Of a stretch of 64,000 nucleotides of DNA, positions 35,802 through 48,342 are shown in pieces (the stretch's first letter is position 1; every line of letters begins with the position of its first letter). The stretch is from CAYWRO01 sp964460345 (lineage in GTDB: Bacteria; Planctomycetota; Phycisphaerae; Phycisphaerales; UBA1924). The DNA is taken from positions 1-64,000 of the forward strand of contig CAYWRO010000009.1 in NCBI GenBank assembly GCA_964460345.1, in the 5' to 3' direction. The position numbers and the translations under genes were made by a program. The notes under the pieces were generated by a model, which was given only the letters and a program-made list of their open reading frames with translations, ran no database searches and had not been told where the DNA came from.

Positions 35802-36350
35802 ATGATGACCCCGAGCAAGCCAGCCACCGGCGCCAGCGCGCACCAGAACCTGATTCTGTATCGACGAGCGATTCATCCGGACCATGTCGAGCTTCGCGGC
35901 CGCCGCTCCCTCGAGCACGGCGCGTACGAAGCGGAAGTTTGGGTCCTGCCGCGGGGCCACATGGCGCGCTTCCGGCACCATGACCTCTGCATCTGCGAGC
36001 TCGTGGCTGACCAGCAGCGCCTGCCGGAGGAAGGGGCCGTCATCTCCTTCCCCTGCGTCGGCGAACGCGACTACGAGCACAGGTTCAACGGCAGCGGCGT
36101 CGCGTACGCGTGCAGCTTCCAGACGGAGAACCTTTCCGAAACCCTGTTCGCCTCGACCTACGAGGAGCTCAAGGCGTTCGGCCAGGAGTCCGGCGCCCTC
36201 GTGCACGAGTGGACCAGCAACGGCAGCGCCCGCGGCATGTCCATCGTCGACGTGCAGCGCTACGCGAAAGAACTCCACGTCCAGAGCTTCCACCTGATCA
36301 GCGACGGCGGGCTCGTCCTCCGCACGCAGGCGCTCTTCGAGCACCGCTGA
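35802..36350 (+). CDS. DUF2617-like protein
   Basis: 182 residues, cytoplasmic, no TM. 'LILYRRAIHPDHVEL' near the N-terminus, 'AEVWVLPRGHMARFR' and 'CICELVADQQRLPEEG' match the layout of DUF2617 proteins of planctomycetes and actinobacteria. Function unknown. ATG at 35802 (a second ATG follows immediately) with a GGAG site. Divergent from the HEAT-repeat gene. Confidence 0.65.
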   Translation: MMTPSKPATGASAHQNLILYRRAIHPDHVELRGRRSLEHGAYEAEVWVLPRGHMARFRHHDLCICELVADQQRLPEEGAVISFPCVGERDYEHRFNGSGVAYACSFQTENLSETLFASTYEELKAFGQESGALVHEWTSNGSARGMSIVDVQRYAKELHVQSFHLISDGGLVLRTQALFEHR

Positions 36351-36484
36351 CGTCGCAGCGCCAGGCGCTGCCAACCAACACAAAGAGATTGGGAACGAAC
36401 CCCACTCGGCGCATGCCGCGGGCGGGAGCATACTCCACACCGTTGGCGGCAGCGGTTGAGCGCAGCGAGCGGGGGAGGGGAGCC

Positions 36485-37024
36485 ATGGCGATGAACACGC
36501 TTGAGGATCTGCTTGCCCACGAGCTGGCGGACCTCTACAGCGCCGAGACGCAGGTGGCCGACGCTCTGCCGAAACTGGCCAACGCGGCCAGATCCCAGGA
36601 ACTCCGCACCGCGTTTGAAGAGCACCTGGAGGAGACACTCGGACAGATTCGACGGCTGGAGGAGATTGCACACGAACTCGGGTTGACCATGGATGAGGGC
36701 ACGTGCCGGGCCATGGAGGGCCTTTTATCTGAAGCTGACGAGGTCATGAACGCCAGGATCGGGGAGGACGTGGTGGACGCCTCGCTTGTCGCAAAGGCGC
36801 AGCGCGTTGAGCACTATGAAATCGCGGCCTACGGAACCGCCGCCTCCTTCGCACGGCAACTCCGGCACGGCCACGTTGCTGAACTGCTTGAACAGTCTCT
36901 GGATGAAGAGAAGAACGCCGACGCGATGCTGACGCGCATTGCTGAATCAGGAGCAAATGAACGAGCGACCGCTCGGGGGACCAGCGAGGGCACGACGTTT
37001 GAAGCCGACGGGGGACTGAAGTAG
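36485..37024 (+). CDS. DUF892 ferritin-like protein (YciE/YciF type)
   Basis: 179 residues. 'LEDLLAHELADLYSAETQVA' opens a four-helix ferritin-like bundle, and 'AQRVEHYEIAAYGTAASFA' carries the second metal-ligand set (E..H). These stress-induced proteins bind a di-iron site. Acidic, low-complexity tail. ATG at 36485 with GGGGAGGGGAG upstream. A strong terminator follows at 37126. Confidence 0.88.
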   Translation: MAMNTLEDLLAHELADLYSAETQVADALPKLANAARSQELRTAFEEHLEETLGQIRRLEEIAHELGLTMDEGTCRAMEGLLSEADEVMNARIGEDVVDASLVAKAQRVEHYEIAAYGTAASFARQLRHGHVAELLEQSLDEEKNADAMLTRIAESGANERATARGTSEGTTFEADGGLK

Positions 37025-37125
37025 AGACACGCCAGCATCGCACCGCAGCGAATCCGCACGCCGGCTACGGGCATTGGGGCAGCTACATCCTTCTTTGTGA
37101 CCCGGCACTGGGGGTTCGTGAGAAT

Positions 37126-37158
37126 CGCCGCATCAGACCGATGCGGCGGTTTTCTTTG
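37126..37158 (+). terminator. rho-independent terminator
   Basis: CGCCGCATC-AGACC-GATGCGGCG is a perfect nine-base stem with a five-base loop, followed by GTTTTCTTTG. It ends the DUF892 transcript. Confidence 0.85.
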
Positions 37159-37224
37159 TTGTTCAGGAAGATTGCGGTCAGCAGCAACACCAACCCGAGC
37201 GGTCTCATTGGTATGCTCTTGGCC

Positions 37225-37758
37225 ATGAGCCCGCCGACACCTGACCGTCTCGCTGCACGCCTGCTCACCGCCGCCGATGCCGCGCCCTATGTCGCCCTGC
37301 GGCGCGAGATGCTGCTGGATTCTCCGTGGGCCTTCCTGGCCTCGCCGGAAGACGACATGGCGGCCGACCCCGCCGGCGTCGCCGCCCGGCTGCAGGAGGG
37401 AGCCAATGCCATCGCCGTGGTTGAGGATGCTCAGGAGCCCGGGCGCTTCATCGCGTCAGCGGGAATAGTCCGGCAACCGCACCGCAAGGCGCAGCACCGG
37501 GTCGTGATCTGGGGGGTGTACGTGACGCCGCGGGCACGCGGCCTCGGCGCGGGCCGGGCCGTCATGCAACTTGCGATTGAAACGGCCCGTTCATGGCCGG
37601 GCGTCGCCGCGATCTGCCTGTCAGCGAGCGAGCGGAGCGTCGACGCCATCCAGCTCTACAAGAAGCTCGGGTTTGAGCCATGGGGCGTGGAGCCGGACGC
37701 CGTTCGCATCGGAAGCGAATCCGCGGCGGAAGTGCACATGATGCTGCGGCTTGGCTGA
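37225..37758 (+). CDS. GNAT family N-acetyltransferase
   Basis: 177 residues. Acetyl-CoA-binding motif A is visible in 'YVTPRARGLGAGRAVMQLAI', followed by 'ICLSASERSVDAIQLYKKLG' (motif B with the typical Y-x-x-x-G-F). Substrate unknown. Start: ATG at 37225, since TATGCT lies seven bases upstream; the ATG at 37213 would place the start codon inside that hexamer. Confidence 0.82.
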   Translation: MSPPTPDRLAARLLTAADAAPYVALRREMLLDSPWAFLASPEDDMAADPAGVAARLQEGANAIAVVEDAQEPGRFIASAGIVRQPHRKAQHRVVIWGVYVTPRARGLGAGRAVMQLAIETARSWPGVAAICLSASERSVDAIQLYKKLGFEPWGVEPDAVRIGSESAAEVHMMLRLG

Positions 37759-37768
37759 CCAGATCCCG

Positions 37769-38872
<1,104 letters not shown>

Positions 38873-38880
38873 GGGGGGCG

Positions 38881-38886
38881 ATGGTA
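38881..38886 (-). promoter_or_regulatory. -10-like hexamer TACCAT before ychF
   Basis: TACCAT, C-rich eight-base spacer, ATG at 38872. Confidence 0.4.
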
Positions 38887-38933
38887 GGTGCACGTTCGCA
38901 CGACGGCTATGGGCACGAGGCCATCACACCGGC

Positions 38934-39158
38934 TCACTTCGGGTCGGATCCGGCTCGCGCCCGCTCCCCCGCCCGCTCCTCCGCACGCCGGCGCTGCTCC
39001 TGTTCCTGTTCCTGCAACTCCTCCCGCACCGCCTGCCACCGAGGCTCCGGCTCGCAGCAGCACGGCTCATCGTCCCAGATCGGAACGCCTTCGTGCATGC
39101 TCACCGATCGCGCCCGCGGCTTCCCGCCTCGCGCATCCGTCTGGTCACGCCGTGACAT
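38934..39158 (-). CDS. small charged protein
   Basis: 74 residues: 'CCCEPEPRW' in the middle and a Glu/Gln/Arg helix at the end ('EELQEQEQEQRRRAEERAG'). No family recognised. ATG at 39158 is preceded by AAAGGGGGTGAACG, a strong ribosome site, which is the main reason to accept it. Lies between ychF and the tRNA. Confidence 0.5.
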   Translation of the reverse strand: MSRRDQTDARGGKPRARSVSMHEGVPIWDDEPCCCEPEPRWQAVREELQEQEQEQRRRAEERAGERARAGSDPK

Positions 39159-39207
39159 CGTTCACCCCCTTTGCATCGCTCTCTCATCGTATGAGCCGCG
39201 CAGCAAG

Positions 39208-39281
39208 CACACCCGGGAGGACTCGAACCTCCGACCTGCGGTTTAGGAAACCGCCGCTCTATCCTGCTGAGCTACGGGTGC
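39208..39281 (-). tRNA. tRNA-Arg (anticodon CCU)
   Basis: Minus strand begins GCACCCGTAGCTCAGCAGGA; the anticodon loop is TTTCCTAA, giving CCU for AGG codons, and the T-arm reads GGAGGTTCGAGTCCTCC. Acceptor stem is complete with a G1-U72 wobble; the 3' CCA is not encoded. About 74 bases. Confidence 0.93.
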
Positions 39282-39487
39282 GTCGTCCCGGATCCGGGAC
39301 CGAGGCGCGAGTATAGGAAGGGGCGGGCCGATAACGCACCCGGACGCGCCGATCACAAGATGGGACGAGTGTGCGGGCCCCGCGGCCGCCCGCTGTCGTC
39401 ACGACCACTCAGCCGCGGGCATGACGGCCCGATGCTCACCAGCGGAAGACCCGCATCAGGCGGAGATCGACCGGAGGCGCCGCGGCA

Positions 39488-40012
39488 ATGGCCAACTCAA
39501 TCTGGATCGGAAAGCGCAAGCGCTCGGACGCCGCCGCCCCGCAATGGGACGGCCCGGACGCCAAGCGCTCCGCCGCGGCCGCCGACGCCCGATATTCGCC
39601 GCCGAACCCGGAACCCGCGCTCCCAGCCCCGGCCCGTCCCCTCCCGTCGAACATTCCTCCGCCACAGCCTCCCGAACCGGACGCACCGCGGCGGCACCTC
39701 TTCAGCGCCGAGATTGACCTCACCGAACTCGACGCACGATTGCGCCCGGGGCTCTCCTGGTCCGGACGCGCGATCGAGATCAGCCGTTCGCATCTGGTCT
39801 TCCGTTCACGCCGGATGTGCTACGAAGAACGACGCCTGCTCATCGCCGTCCACCTGATCGACGCCTCGCCCGTCGCCCTCTATGGCGAGGTCGTCGGGTG
39901 TGACTACGACGGCGAAGGGCTGTATCGCACGGATCTGGCCTTGATGAACGTGCCGGAACTGGAAGTCATCTCCGATTGGATCGCTTCGCGCGCTGCACGC
40001 GGCACCATGTAG
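39488..40012 (+). CDS. PilZ-like domain protein
   Basis: 174 residues. A Pro/Ala-rich disordered N-terminus (20-65) is followed by a small beta domain: 'GRAIEISRSHLVFRSRRMCY' resembles a PilZ strand-loop pattern with a degenerate c-di-GMP motif, and 'YEERRLLIAVHLIDASPVAL' follows. Probably a PilZ-type fold that may not bind nucleotide. ATG at 39488 with GGAGG further upstream. Confidence 0.55.
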   Translation: MANSIWIGKRKRSDAAAPQWDGPDAKRSAAAADARYSPPNPEPALPAPARPLPSNIPPPQPPEPDAPRRHLFSAEIDLTELDARLRPGLSWSGRAIEISRSHLVFRSRRMCYEERRLLIAVHLIDASPVALYGEVVGCDYDGEGLYRTDLALMNVPELEVISDWIASRAARGTM

Positions 40013-40033
40013 CACCCGGGCAGCAGACGCCGC

Positions 40034-40339
40034 TCAGTGCTGATGCCGCAACTCCTGGCGGACCCGCCCCCGCTCCCTGGCCCGGAGCACCGCCGCCCAG
40101 AAGATCGGGCTTAAGAAGAAGAGCGCCAGGCCGACCACGGTCACGACCAGCCCCGTCGGCCAGTTGACGGTCATCCCCAGCACGATCCCCACGAAGACGA
40201 ACGCCAGCCCGGCAATGACGAGCAGCACCGTCATGCGCCGACGCCCGATCATCGGGTCGCCCGGACGTCCCTCCGCCGAGACTTCCTCGATGCGCGCCGC
40301 CATCTCCTCACGTGACGGTTCGCCGGTGTGCCTCTCCAC
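40034..40339 (-). CDS. small two-TM membrane protein
   Basis: 101 residues. Charged N-terminus, helices at about 36-58 and 62-82, Arg-rich tail. No family recognised. Lacks the zinc ribbon of the RDDRG family although size and layout are similar. ATG at 40339. Confidence 0.55.
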   Translation of the reverse strand: MERHTGEPSREEMAARIEEVSAEGRPGDPMIGRRRMTVLLVIAGLAFVFVGIVLGMTVNWPTGLVVTVVGLALFFLSPIFWAAVLRARERGRVRQELRHQH

Positions 40340-40387
40340 GCTGCACCCCCTTCCTCCTTCAGGGTAGGGCTCAGACGGAAGGCAGTT

Positions 40388-42217
<1,830 letters not shown>

Positions 42218-42307
42218 ACCGCTCCTTTCGCTCACCGTTTGGGCTGGCCGGGTGACCTCGCTCGCCGGCGGGGCATCTGAGGGTACGGCATTTTTGGAGC
42301 CGGGAGG

Positions 42308-42346
42308 GGGGATTTTGGATTGAGGTCTGGGGATTTTGGATTGGGG
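42308..42346. repeat. short direct repeat GGATTTTGGATTG
   Basis: Two copies of GGATTTTGGATTG separated by a G/T-rich spacer, of the dispersed simple type often found between planctomycete genes. Upstream of the symporter gene. Confidence 0.5.
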
Positions 42347-42430
42347 AGTCCGCCCGCGCGACCGTCCCATCCGCGCCAGAACGGACGGGGCGGCGCCGAT
42401 CGCCGCGGCGTGCGGCTCCCTGGACGAGCC

Positions 42431-42640
42431 ATTTGAACGAATGGACCAAGCATTCGAACGAATGGACGGCTCAAACGCGCGAATGGAGGAGTCATTTGAA
42501 CGAATGGACGGCCCAAACGCGCGAGTGGACGGCCCATTTGAACGAATGGGCGGCCCAAACGCGCGAATGGGCGGCCCATTTGAACGAATGGGCGGCCCAA
42601 ACGGGCGAATGGAGGAGCCATTTGAACGAATGGGCGGCTC
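42431..42640. repeat. tandem array, ten 21-bp units (array 2)
   Basis: Ten 21-bp units alternate between two types, ATTTGAACGAATGG... and AAACGCGCGAATGG..., so the higher-order period is mostly 42 bp. Units start at 42431, 42452, 42473 and so on to 42620; a degenerate start of an eleventh follows. One frame reads as the heptad 'FERMDGP NARMEES'. It lies between the divergent symporter and ABC exporter genes. Sequence is unrelated to arrays 1 and 3. Confidence 0.9.
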
Positions 42641-42797
42641 ATTTGATCATTTGCCGGGATTATCTGGACGTTCGAGGGGGGCCCTGGCGACGGCGAGCGG
42701 CGGCACCTTTCCATGGCATACCCCCAATTGCGGGGGACCGCGGCGACCGCGGCAGGCGGCGGAAGGGGCATCCGGCGCCGGGAGGTAGGATTGATTG

Positions 42798-45007
42798 ATG
42801 AATGAATCGGCCGCGCGCTCCAGCCGGCGGCGCTTCAGGAACTACCTGGCGCACCGCNNNNNNNNNNNNNNNNNNNNNNNNNNNNNNNNNNNNNNNNNNN
42901 NNNNNNNNNNNNNNNNNNNNNNNNNNNNNNNNNNNNNNNNNNNNNNNNNNNNNNNNNTGAATCGGCCGCGCGCTCCAGCCGGCGGCGCTTCAGGAACTAC
43001 CTGGCGCACCGCCGCTCGAGCGGCTACAACACGGACCCGGCGGGCTCCAACCCGACGAAGCGGAAGGCCCGGCGGACCAGATCCTTCTGGCGACTGCTGG
43101 TCGAGTTCTGGGCCCTGCTGGAGGGACACCGCGCCTGGATCGTCCTGTGCATGTTCACGGTGGCGATCACAGCGTGGCTGTCGCTCGTGCAGCCCGCCCT
43201 CTTCAAGGTGGCCGTCGACTACGTGCTTTCAACCGACCCCGGGCCGGCGGCCCTGCCGCCGGTCGTGACCGAGCTGGCGGGCGCGCCCCCCGAAGGCGCG
43301 GCATCCCTCACCGGCGATGAACTCGAACGCGTGCAGCGCAACCTGCTGCCGATCGTCGGCGGCGTCTCGGTCGTTCTCGGCGTCATCACGGTCGTCATCG
43401 GCCTCTTCGGCCGCTACAACGCGACGCGCATCACCAAGCGCACGCAGGCCTCCTTCCGCAAACGCGTTTTCGAACACGTCGTGCGCTTCCCCCTCCACCG
43501 CGTCTACGGCATCAAGTCCGGCGGCGTCGCCAGCATCCTCCGCGAAGACGCCGGCGGCGCGGCGGACCTCATCTTCTCCCTGCTTTACAACCCCTGGCGC
43601 GCCATCAACCAGCTCATCGGCACGCTGGCGATCCTCGCGTGGGTCGACTGGCGGCTGCTCGTCGGCGCCGTCGCGCTGCTCCCGGCCGCCTGGTTCACCC
43701 AGCGCACGTGGATCGCCCGCATCCGGCCCATCTTCCGCGACATCCGCCTCACACGCTCGCGCATCGACGCCCACGCGACCGAGGCCTTCGGCGGCATGCG
43801 CATCGTCCGCGGCTTCAACCGCGAGCGCGGTGAGACCGCGCGCTTCACCACCGGCAACCACCTGCTGGCTCGCCAGGAAATGCTCGCCTGGTGGTGGTCG
43901 CGCATCATCGAGGTCGTCTGGCAGGTCCTCGTCCCGGTCGCCTCCGCCGCGGTCCTTCTGTACGGCGGCGCCAAGGTGATCGATGGCACCCTCACCCTCG
44001 GCGACCTGACGATGTTCAGCGCCTACCTGCTCATGCTCCTCGGCCCGCTCGAGGCCCTGAGCGCCAGCGCCACGAGCATCCAGAACCAACTCGCCGGCCT
44101 CGACCGCGTGCTGGACATTCTCGCCGAGCCGGAAGAGTTCGCCGAAACAACCCGGCAACGCGGCCACGAGGAAGACGGCGCACTGCGCCTGGCGGCCCGC
44201 TCACGCGTCAAGGGACGCATCAGCATCGAGAACGTCTCCTTCCATTACCCCGGCCGCGATGAACTCGTGCTGCAGGACATCAACCTGGAGATCCCCGCCG
44301 GCACGACCGTCGCCCTCGTCGGCCCGTCCGGCGCGGGCAAGACCACGCTCTGCAACCTCGTCGCCCGCTTTTACGATCCGACATCCGGCCAGATCCTTCT
44401 CGACGGCGTCGACCTCCGCGACATTGACGTCAACACCTACCGAAGCCTCCTCGGCATCGTCGAGCAGGACGTCTTCCTCTTCGACGGCACCGTCGCCGAA
44501 AACATCGGCTACGCCCGCCGCGGCGCAAGCGAACAGGACGTCATCGCCGCGGCACGCGCCGCCAACGCGCACGACTTCATCACGAAGCTGGAGAACGGCT
44601 ACGAGACCCTGATCGGCGAACGCGGCGTCCGCCTCAGCGGCGGCCAGAAGCAGCGCATCGCCATCGCCCGCGCGCTGCTGGCCGACCCCAGCATCCTGAT
44701 CCTCGACGAAGCCACGAGCAACCTTGATTCCGAATCAGAGGCCCTCATCCAGCGATCCCTGGCCGACCTCATGCGAGGCCGGACCAGCTTCGTCATCGCC
44801 CACCGCCTCAGCACCATCCGCCACGCCGACCTCATCGTCGTGATCGATCACGGACGCGTCATCGAGTCGGGCACGCATGATGAACTGCTGGCCAGGAATG
44901 GCCGGTACGCGGACATGCTCCGCCTGCAGCTCGCCCAGGGACGGGACCCGAACGGGACGGAGAGTGACGAACTCGAGAGCGGAGCCTCGCTCCCAGCACT
45001 GTCCTGA
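42798..45007 (+). CDS. ABC exporter (subfamily B, MsbA-like), interrupted by an assembly gap
   Basis: True protein about 684 residues once the gap artefact is removed. The start codon is at 42798 (site GGAGGTAGGA), the first 55 bases after it are repeated after the N run, and the frame resumes at 42959. N-terminal basic segment, six TM helices (from 'MFTVAITAWLSLVQPALFKV'), then the ATPase: 'GPSGAGKTT', 'LSGGQKQRIAIARA', 'ILDEATS' and 'IAHRLSTI'. Likely homodimeric exporter of lipid or drug; substrate unknown. Confidence 0.88.
42858..42957. other. assembly gap (100 N) flanked by identical 55-base ends
   Basis: Exactly 100 Ns. The 55 bases before (42803-42857) and after (42958-43012) are identical, so two contig ends overlap and the real sequence probably has neither gap nor duplication. 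Confidence 0.9.
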
Positions 45008-45095
45008 GCCCGCCCCCTCGCGGCTATCCTTGGTGTCTGGCCATGTCTGGCCACCTCCACGGAGCTTTGTTCAAACGCACGAGAGGATTCCACTG

Positions 45096-46628
45096 ATGAC
45101 AACTGTGCAGACCGCGTCCGCGTACCAGGAGTTGTGCGCCCTGTGTCGCCAGAACGCCACGATCGGTTCCATCGGATCACTGCTGGGATGGGACCAGGAA
45201 ACCTACATGCCCCCGGCCGCCGCGGAACACCGCGCCGAGCAGGCCGGCCTCGTCTCGACCTGGCACCATGAGCGGCTGACCAGTCCTCGAATTGCAGAGT
45301 TGCTCGCCGCGTGCGAGTCCGACGCCGACCTCATCGGCGAGGCGGACTCCGAAGTCGCCGCGAACCTCCGCGAGATCCGCCGCATTTACGATCGCGCCAC
45401 CCGGGTTCCCACCGAACTCGTCGCCGAACTGGCGCGGGTCGGGAGCCGCGCGCAGGAAGCCTGGAAGAAGGCGCGATCCACCTCCGACTTCGCGGGCTTC
45501 GCGCCGTGGCTGGAGCGCATGTTCGAGCTCACGCGCCGCAAGGCCGAGTGCTTCGGCATTCCCGAGGGAGGGGAGCTTTACGATGCGCTGCTCGAAGATT
45601 ACGAGCCCGGCGCACGGGCAGCGGAGATCGAGCGCATCTTCACGCCCCTGGGCGCTCGCCTGAGCAACCTCGTCAAGGAGTTCAACGAACGCGGCACGCC
45701 GCCGGACACCACCTGCCTTGACATCACCATCCCTGAAGCCCAGCAGCATGCCCTCGGCCTGCAGGTGCTCCGCGCCATGGGCTTCGACATGAACGCCGGC
45801 CGGCTGGACACCACCACGCACCCTTTCTGCTCCGGCCTCGGCCCCGGCGACACCCGCCTGACCACCCGCTATCGCGACAGCCGCTTCACTGACGCCCTTT
45901 ACGGCACCATGCACGAAGGCGGCCACGGTCTTTACGACCAGGGTCTTCCCAAGGAGACCAAGTTCGGCCTGCCTTGCGGCGACGACATCTCCCTTGGCAT
46001 TCACGAGAGCCAGTCGCGCATGTGGGAGAACTTCGTTGGCCGCAGCCGCGAGTTCTGGCAGTGGGCCTACCCCGTCGTGCGCCGCATCTTCGGCGACGTC
46101 GTCGCGCCCTACGACGTCGACACGTTCTACCGCGCCGTCAACACCGCCACACCCACGCCCATCCGCGTCGAGGCCGACGAGGCAACGTACAACCTGCACG
46201 TCATGCTTCGCTTCGAGATCGAGCGCGCCGTCATCCGCGGCGACCTGCCCATCTCCGACATCCCGGGCGTCTGGAACGAACGTTTCGAGCAGCTCCTGGG
46301 CATCCCCGTCACCGACGACGCTCGCGGCTGCCTGCAGGATGTGCACTGGTCGTTCGGCCTGATCGGCTACTTCCCCACCTACACGCTCGGCAACCTCTAC
46401 GCCGCCCAGCTCTGGGAGACCATCGAGCAGTCGATCCCCGACCTGCGCGAGCGCATGTCGCACGGCGACTTCCTGCCGCTGAAGGTCTGGCTGAATGAGA
46501 ACGTGCACGCCCACGGCATGCGCTACCGCGCCGGCGAACTCTGCGAGCGCCTCACGGGCGCGCCGTTGAGCGCCGACCCGCTGCTGCGTCACCTGGAAGG
46601 CAAGCTGCGGCCGATCTACGGCGTGTGA
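45096..46628 (+). CDS. M32 family metallocarboxypeptidase
   Basis: 510 residues, family length (Taq carboxypeptidase type). Zinc site 'MHEGGHGLY' (HExxH) near residue 273 and the third ligand region 'GIHESQSRMWENF' follow; 'RVEADEATYNLHV' is a conserved substrate helix. Cytoplasmic, broad C-terminal exopeptidase. ATG at 45096 with GAGAGGA upstream. Follows the ABC exporter by 88 bases. Confidence 0.93.
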   Translation: MTTVQTASAYQELCALCRQNATIGSIGSLLGWDQETYMPPAAAEHRAEQAGLVSTWHHERLTSPRIAELLAACESDADLIGEADSEVAANLREIRRIYDRATRVPTELVAELARVGSRAQEAWKKARSTSDFAGFAPWLERMFELTRRKAECFGIPEGGELYDALLEDYEPGARAAEIERIFTPLGARLSNLVKEFNERGTPPDTTCLDITIPEAQQHALGLQVLRAMGFDMNAGRLDTTTHPFCSGLGPGDTRLTTRYRDSRFTDALYGTMHEGGHGLYDQGLPKETKFGLPCGDDISLGIHESQSRMWENFVGRSREFWQWAYPVVRRIFGDVVAPYDVDTFYRAVNTATPTPIRVEADEATYNLHVMLRFEIERAVIRGDLPISDIPGVWNERFEQLLGIPVTDDARGCLQDVHWSFGLIGYFPTYTLGNLYAAQLWETIEQSIPDLRERMSHGDFLPLKVWLNENVHAHGMRYRAGELCERLTGAPLSADPLLRHLEGKLRPIYGV

Positions 46629-46686
46629 CCCTCACAACCTGTCCGCGGGTTCCCGCGCTGCGTTCTCTTAGCGCGGCCTGCCGCCA

Positions 46687-46986
46687 TCAGGAGTGCAGAC
46701 GGTTCTCCAAGGCGCGGCGCAGCTTGTCCGCCGCGCCCTTGATCACGCCGTAGACGTCGTCGCCGCTGTCCTGCACGGCGATCGGCTTGCGCCCGGCCGG
46801 CCGCGCCTCCATGACGCACCGCTTGTCCACCGCACCGCTCTTGTCCGCGTTGTCGTCGTGCAGGTGCACCTCCACGCGCGTAATGCGCGGCTCCAGGTGC
46901 GCTACCGCATGCCCCACCATCTCCTCAATGTGCAACTCGAGCGGTGCGGACGTCTCCACACCGGCGAAGTTCATCTCAATCTGCAC
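46687..46986 (-). CDS. HPF/RaiA-like ribosome-associated protein
   Basis: 99 residues. 'LELHIEEMVGHAVAHLEPRI' and 'VEVHLHDDNADKSGAVDKRC' give the beta-alpha pattern of HPF/RaiA, which binds between the mRNA and tRNA sites of the 30S subunit in stationary phase. GTG at 46986 with GGAGACAACCC. Second HPF-like protein of the window, the other being the CBS fusion. Confidence 0.8.
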   Translation of the reverse strand: MQIEMNFAGVETSAPLELHIEEMVGHAVAHLEPRITRVEVHLHDDNADKSGAVDKRCVMEARPAGRKPIAVQDSGDDVYGVIKGAADKLRRALENRLHS

Positions 46987-47073
46987 GGGTTGTCTCCTGC
47001 CCAGCCCTTGCGTCCCACTCCACGCGCGTTCTCTCAGCGCCCCTTCTCGCTACGGTGCGCCGCCGCGGAATGT

Positions 47074-48342
47074 TCAGTGGCCGGGAACCGGCGCCACCGC
47101 CGCCAGTTCATGCCGAAGGGCCTCGGCAAGATATTCATACTGCGGCAACGCGTTGTAGAGCTGCGCGGAAATGCGCACGTGCCGCTTGCGATCCCCCATT
47201 TTCACGATCGGTACCTGAATGCGCCAACGCTCCATCAGCCCGCACTGCACACCGTCAACGGTCCCCGCAAACGGCCCCAGCGCCGCCGTGCGCGGATGCT
47301 CGTCATACGCCGGCAGCGGAATCGACGCCAGATGCCCCACCATCGAATCCGGCGCAGGTGGCGCAGCACCCAGCGCCGCGCACAACAGGTCCCGTCCGGC
47401 CAGCGCAAGCTCGCGGTTCCGCCTGCGAATCTCCGCCCAGCCCCCTCCACCCGGCGCCAGCGACGCCATGAACTCGATCGCGTGCGGAATCACCAGCCAC
47501 GGCGATGGATCAACCGTCCCGCCCCAGTCATGCCGCAGCCGGAACCGCGCACGATCCGTCCGCGGCGACGAATCCCCGTGTCCGATCACAAGCGGACTGA
47601 TCAGCTCCCGCTTGTCCTCACGCACGTGCAGAAACGCCGATCCCTTTGGCGTGCACATCCACTTGTGACAATTGCCCGTGTAGTACGCCGCCCCAAGCGA
47701 GCGGATCGAAAGGTCCACCTGCCCCGGCCCGTGCGCGCCGTCGACCAGCACATCGACGCCCCGCCCCTGCAACGCCTGAACCAGCCGCTCAACCGGCAGA
47801 ACAATCCCGGTCGGGCTCACAATGTGGCTCAACATCGCCAGCTTCGTCCGCTCCGTCACCGCAGAGAGGATCGTCTCGACTACCTCGCCCTCATCGCCGA
47901 TCGGCCAGGGCAGTTCCGGAGAGACCACCTTCGCCCCCCACTGCCGCGCCACCCACTCCGCGGCGTTCCGGCAAGCCGGATACTCGACCGTCGGCGCAAG
48001 AATCTCATCGCCCGCCTCGAATCGCAACGACCGCAACACGGTGTTCACACCCGCCGTGGCGTTGCTCACCAGCGCGAGGCCCTCGATATCCGCATCGACA
48101 AACGACGCCAGGGCCGCCCGCGCCTGGTCGAGCAGATCTTCCAGGTCGTACACAAAGAATCGCACGGGCTCGCGTTCCATCCGCGCGCGAAACTCGTTCT
48201 GCAACTCCGTGATCGCAAGCGGACACGCGCCGAACGAGCCGTGATTCAAAAAGCAGACACTCGGGTCCAAACCCCAGTGCCGCGCGAGTTCGCTCGTCGC
48301 CGGCAACGCCAATCCCGCCCCGCCGGGCTCACCCGCTGACAT
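47074..48342 (-). CDS. PLP-dependent class V aminotransferase (isopenicillin N epimerase-like)
   Basis: 422 residues. 'FLNHGSFGACP' near the start and 'VSNATAGVNTVLRSL' are class V signatures; the PLP lysine is in 'YYTGNCHKWMCTPKGSAF'. Related enzymes act as epimerases, cysteine desulfurases or Cys/Ser-processing lyases; the exact reaction is not clear. ATG at 48342. The upstream small gene overlaps it by 14 bases. Confidence 0.85.
   Translation of the reverse strand: MSAGEPGGAGLALPATSELARHWGLDPSVCFLNHGSFGACPLAITELQNEFRARMEREPVRFFVYDLEDLLDQARAALASFVDADIEGLALVSNATAGVNTVLRSLRFEAGDEILAPTVEYPACRNAAEWVARQWGAKVVSPELPWPIGDEGEVVETILSAVTERTKLAMLSHIVSPTGIVLPVERLVQALQGRGVDVLVDGAHGPGQVDLSIRSLGAAYYTGNCHKWMCTPKGSAFLHVREDKRELISPLVIGHGDSSPRTDRARFRLRHDWGGTVDPSPWLVIPHAIEFMASLAPGGGGWAEIRRRNRELALAGRDLLCAALGAAPPAPDSMVGHLASIPLPAYDEHPRTAALGPFAGTVDGVQCGLMERWRIQVPIVKMGDRKRHVRISAQLYNALPQYEYLAEALRHELAAVAPVPGH

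Noticed and set aside
42336..42788. Open frames through the 21-bp arrays as repeat proteins
   Set aside because: Multiple frames on both strands are open because 21 is divisible by three; no ribosome site, sensible start or conserved flank supports a protein.
42803..43012. True 55-base direct duplication around the N run
   Set aside because: Copies are identical and abut a standard 100-N gap, so contig-end overlap is far more likely.
45177..46592. Long minus-strand open frame opposite the M32 peptidase
   Set aside because: Antisense to an intact family-length enzyme; composition typical of a GC-rich shadow frame.
46693..48339. Long plus-strand open frame across HPF and aminotransferase genes
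   Set aside because: Covers two well-supported minus-strand genes and reads as Arg/Pro/His-rich noise.
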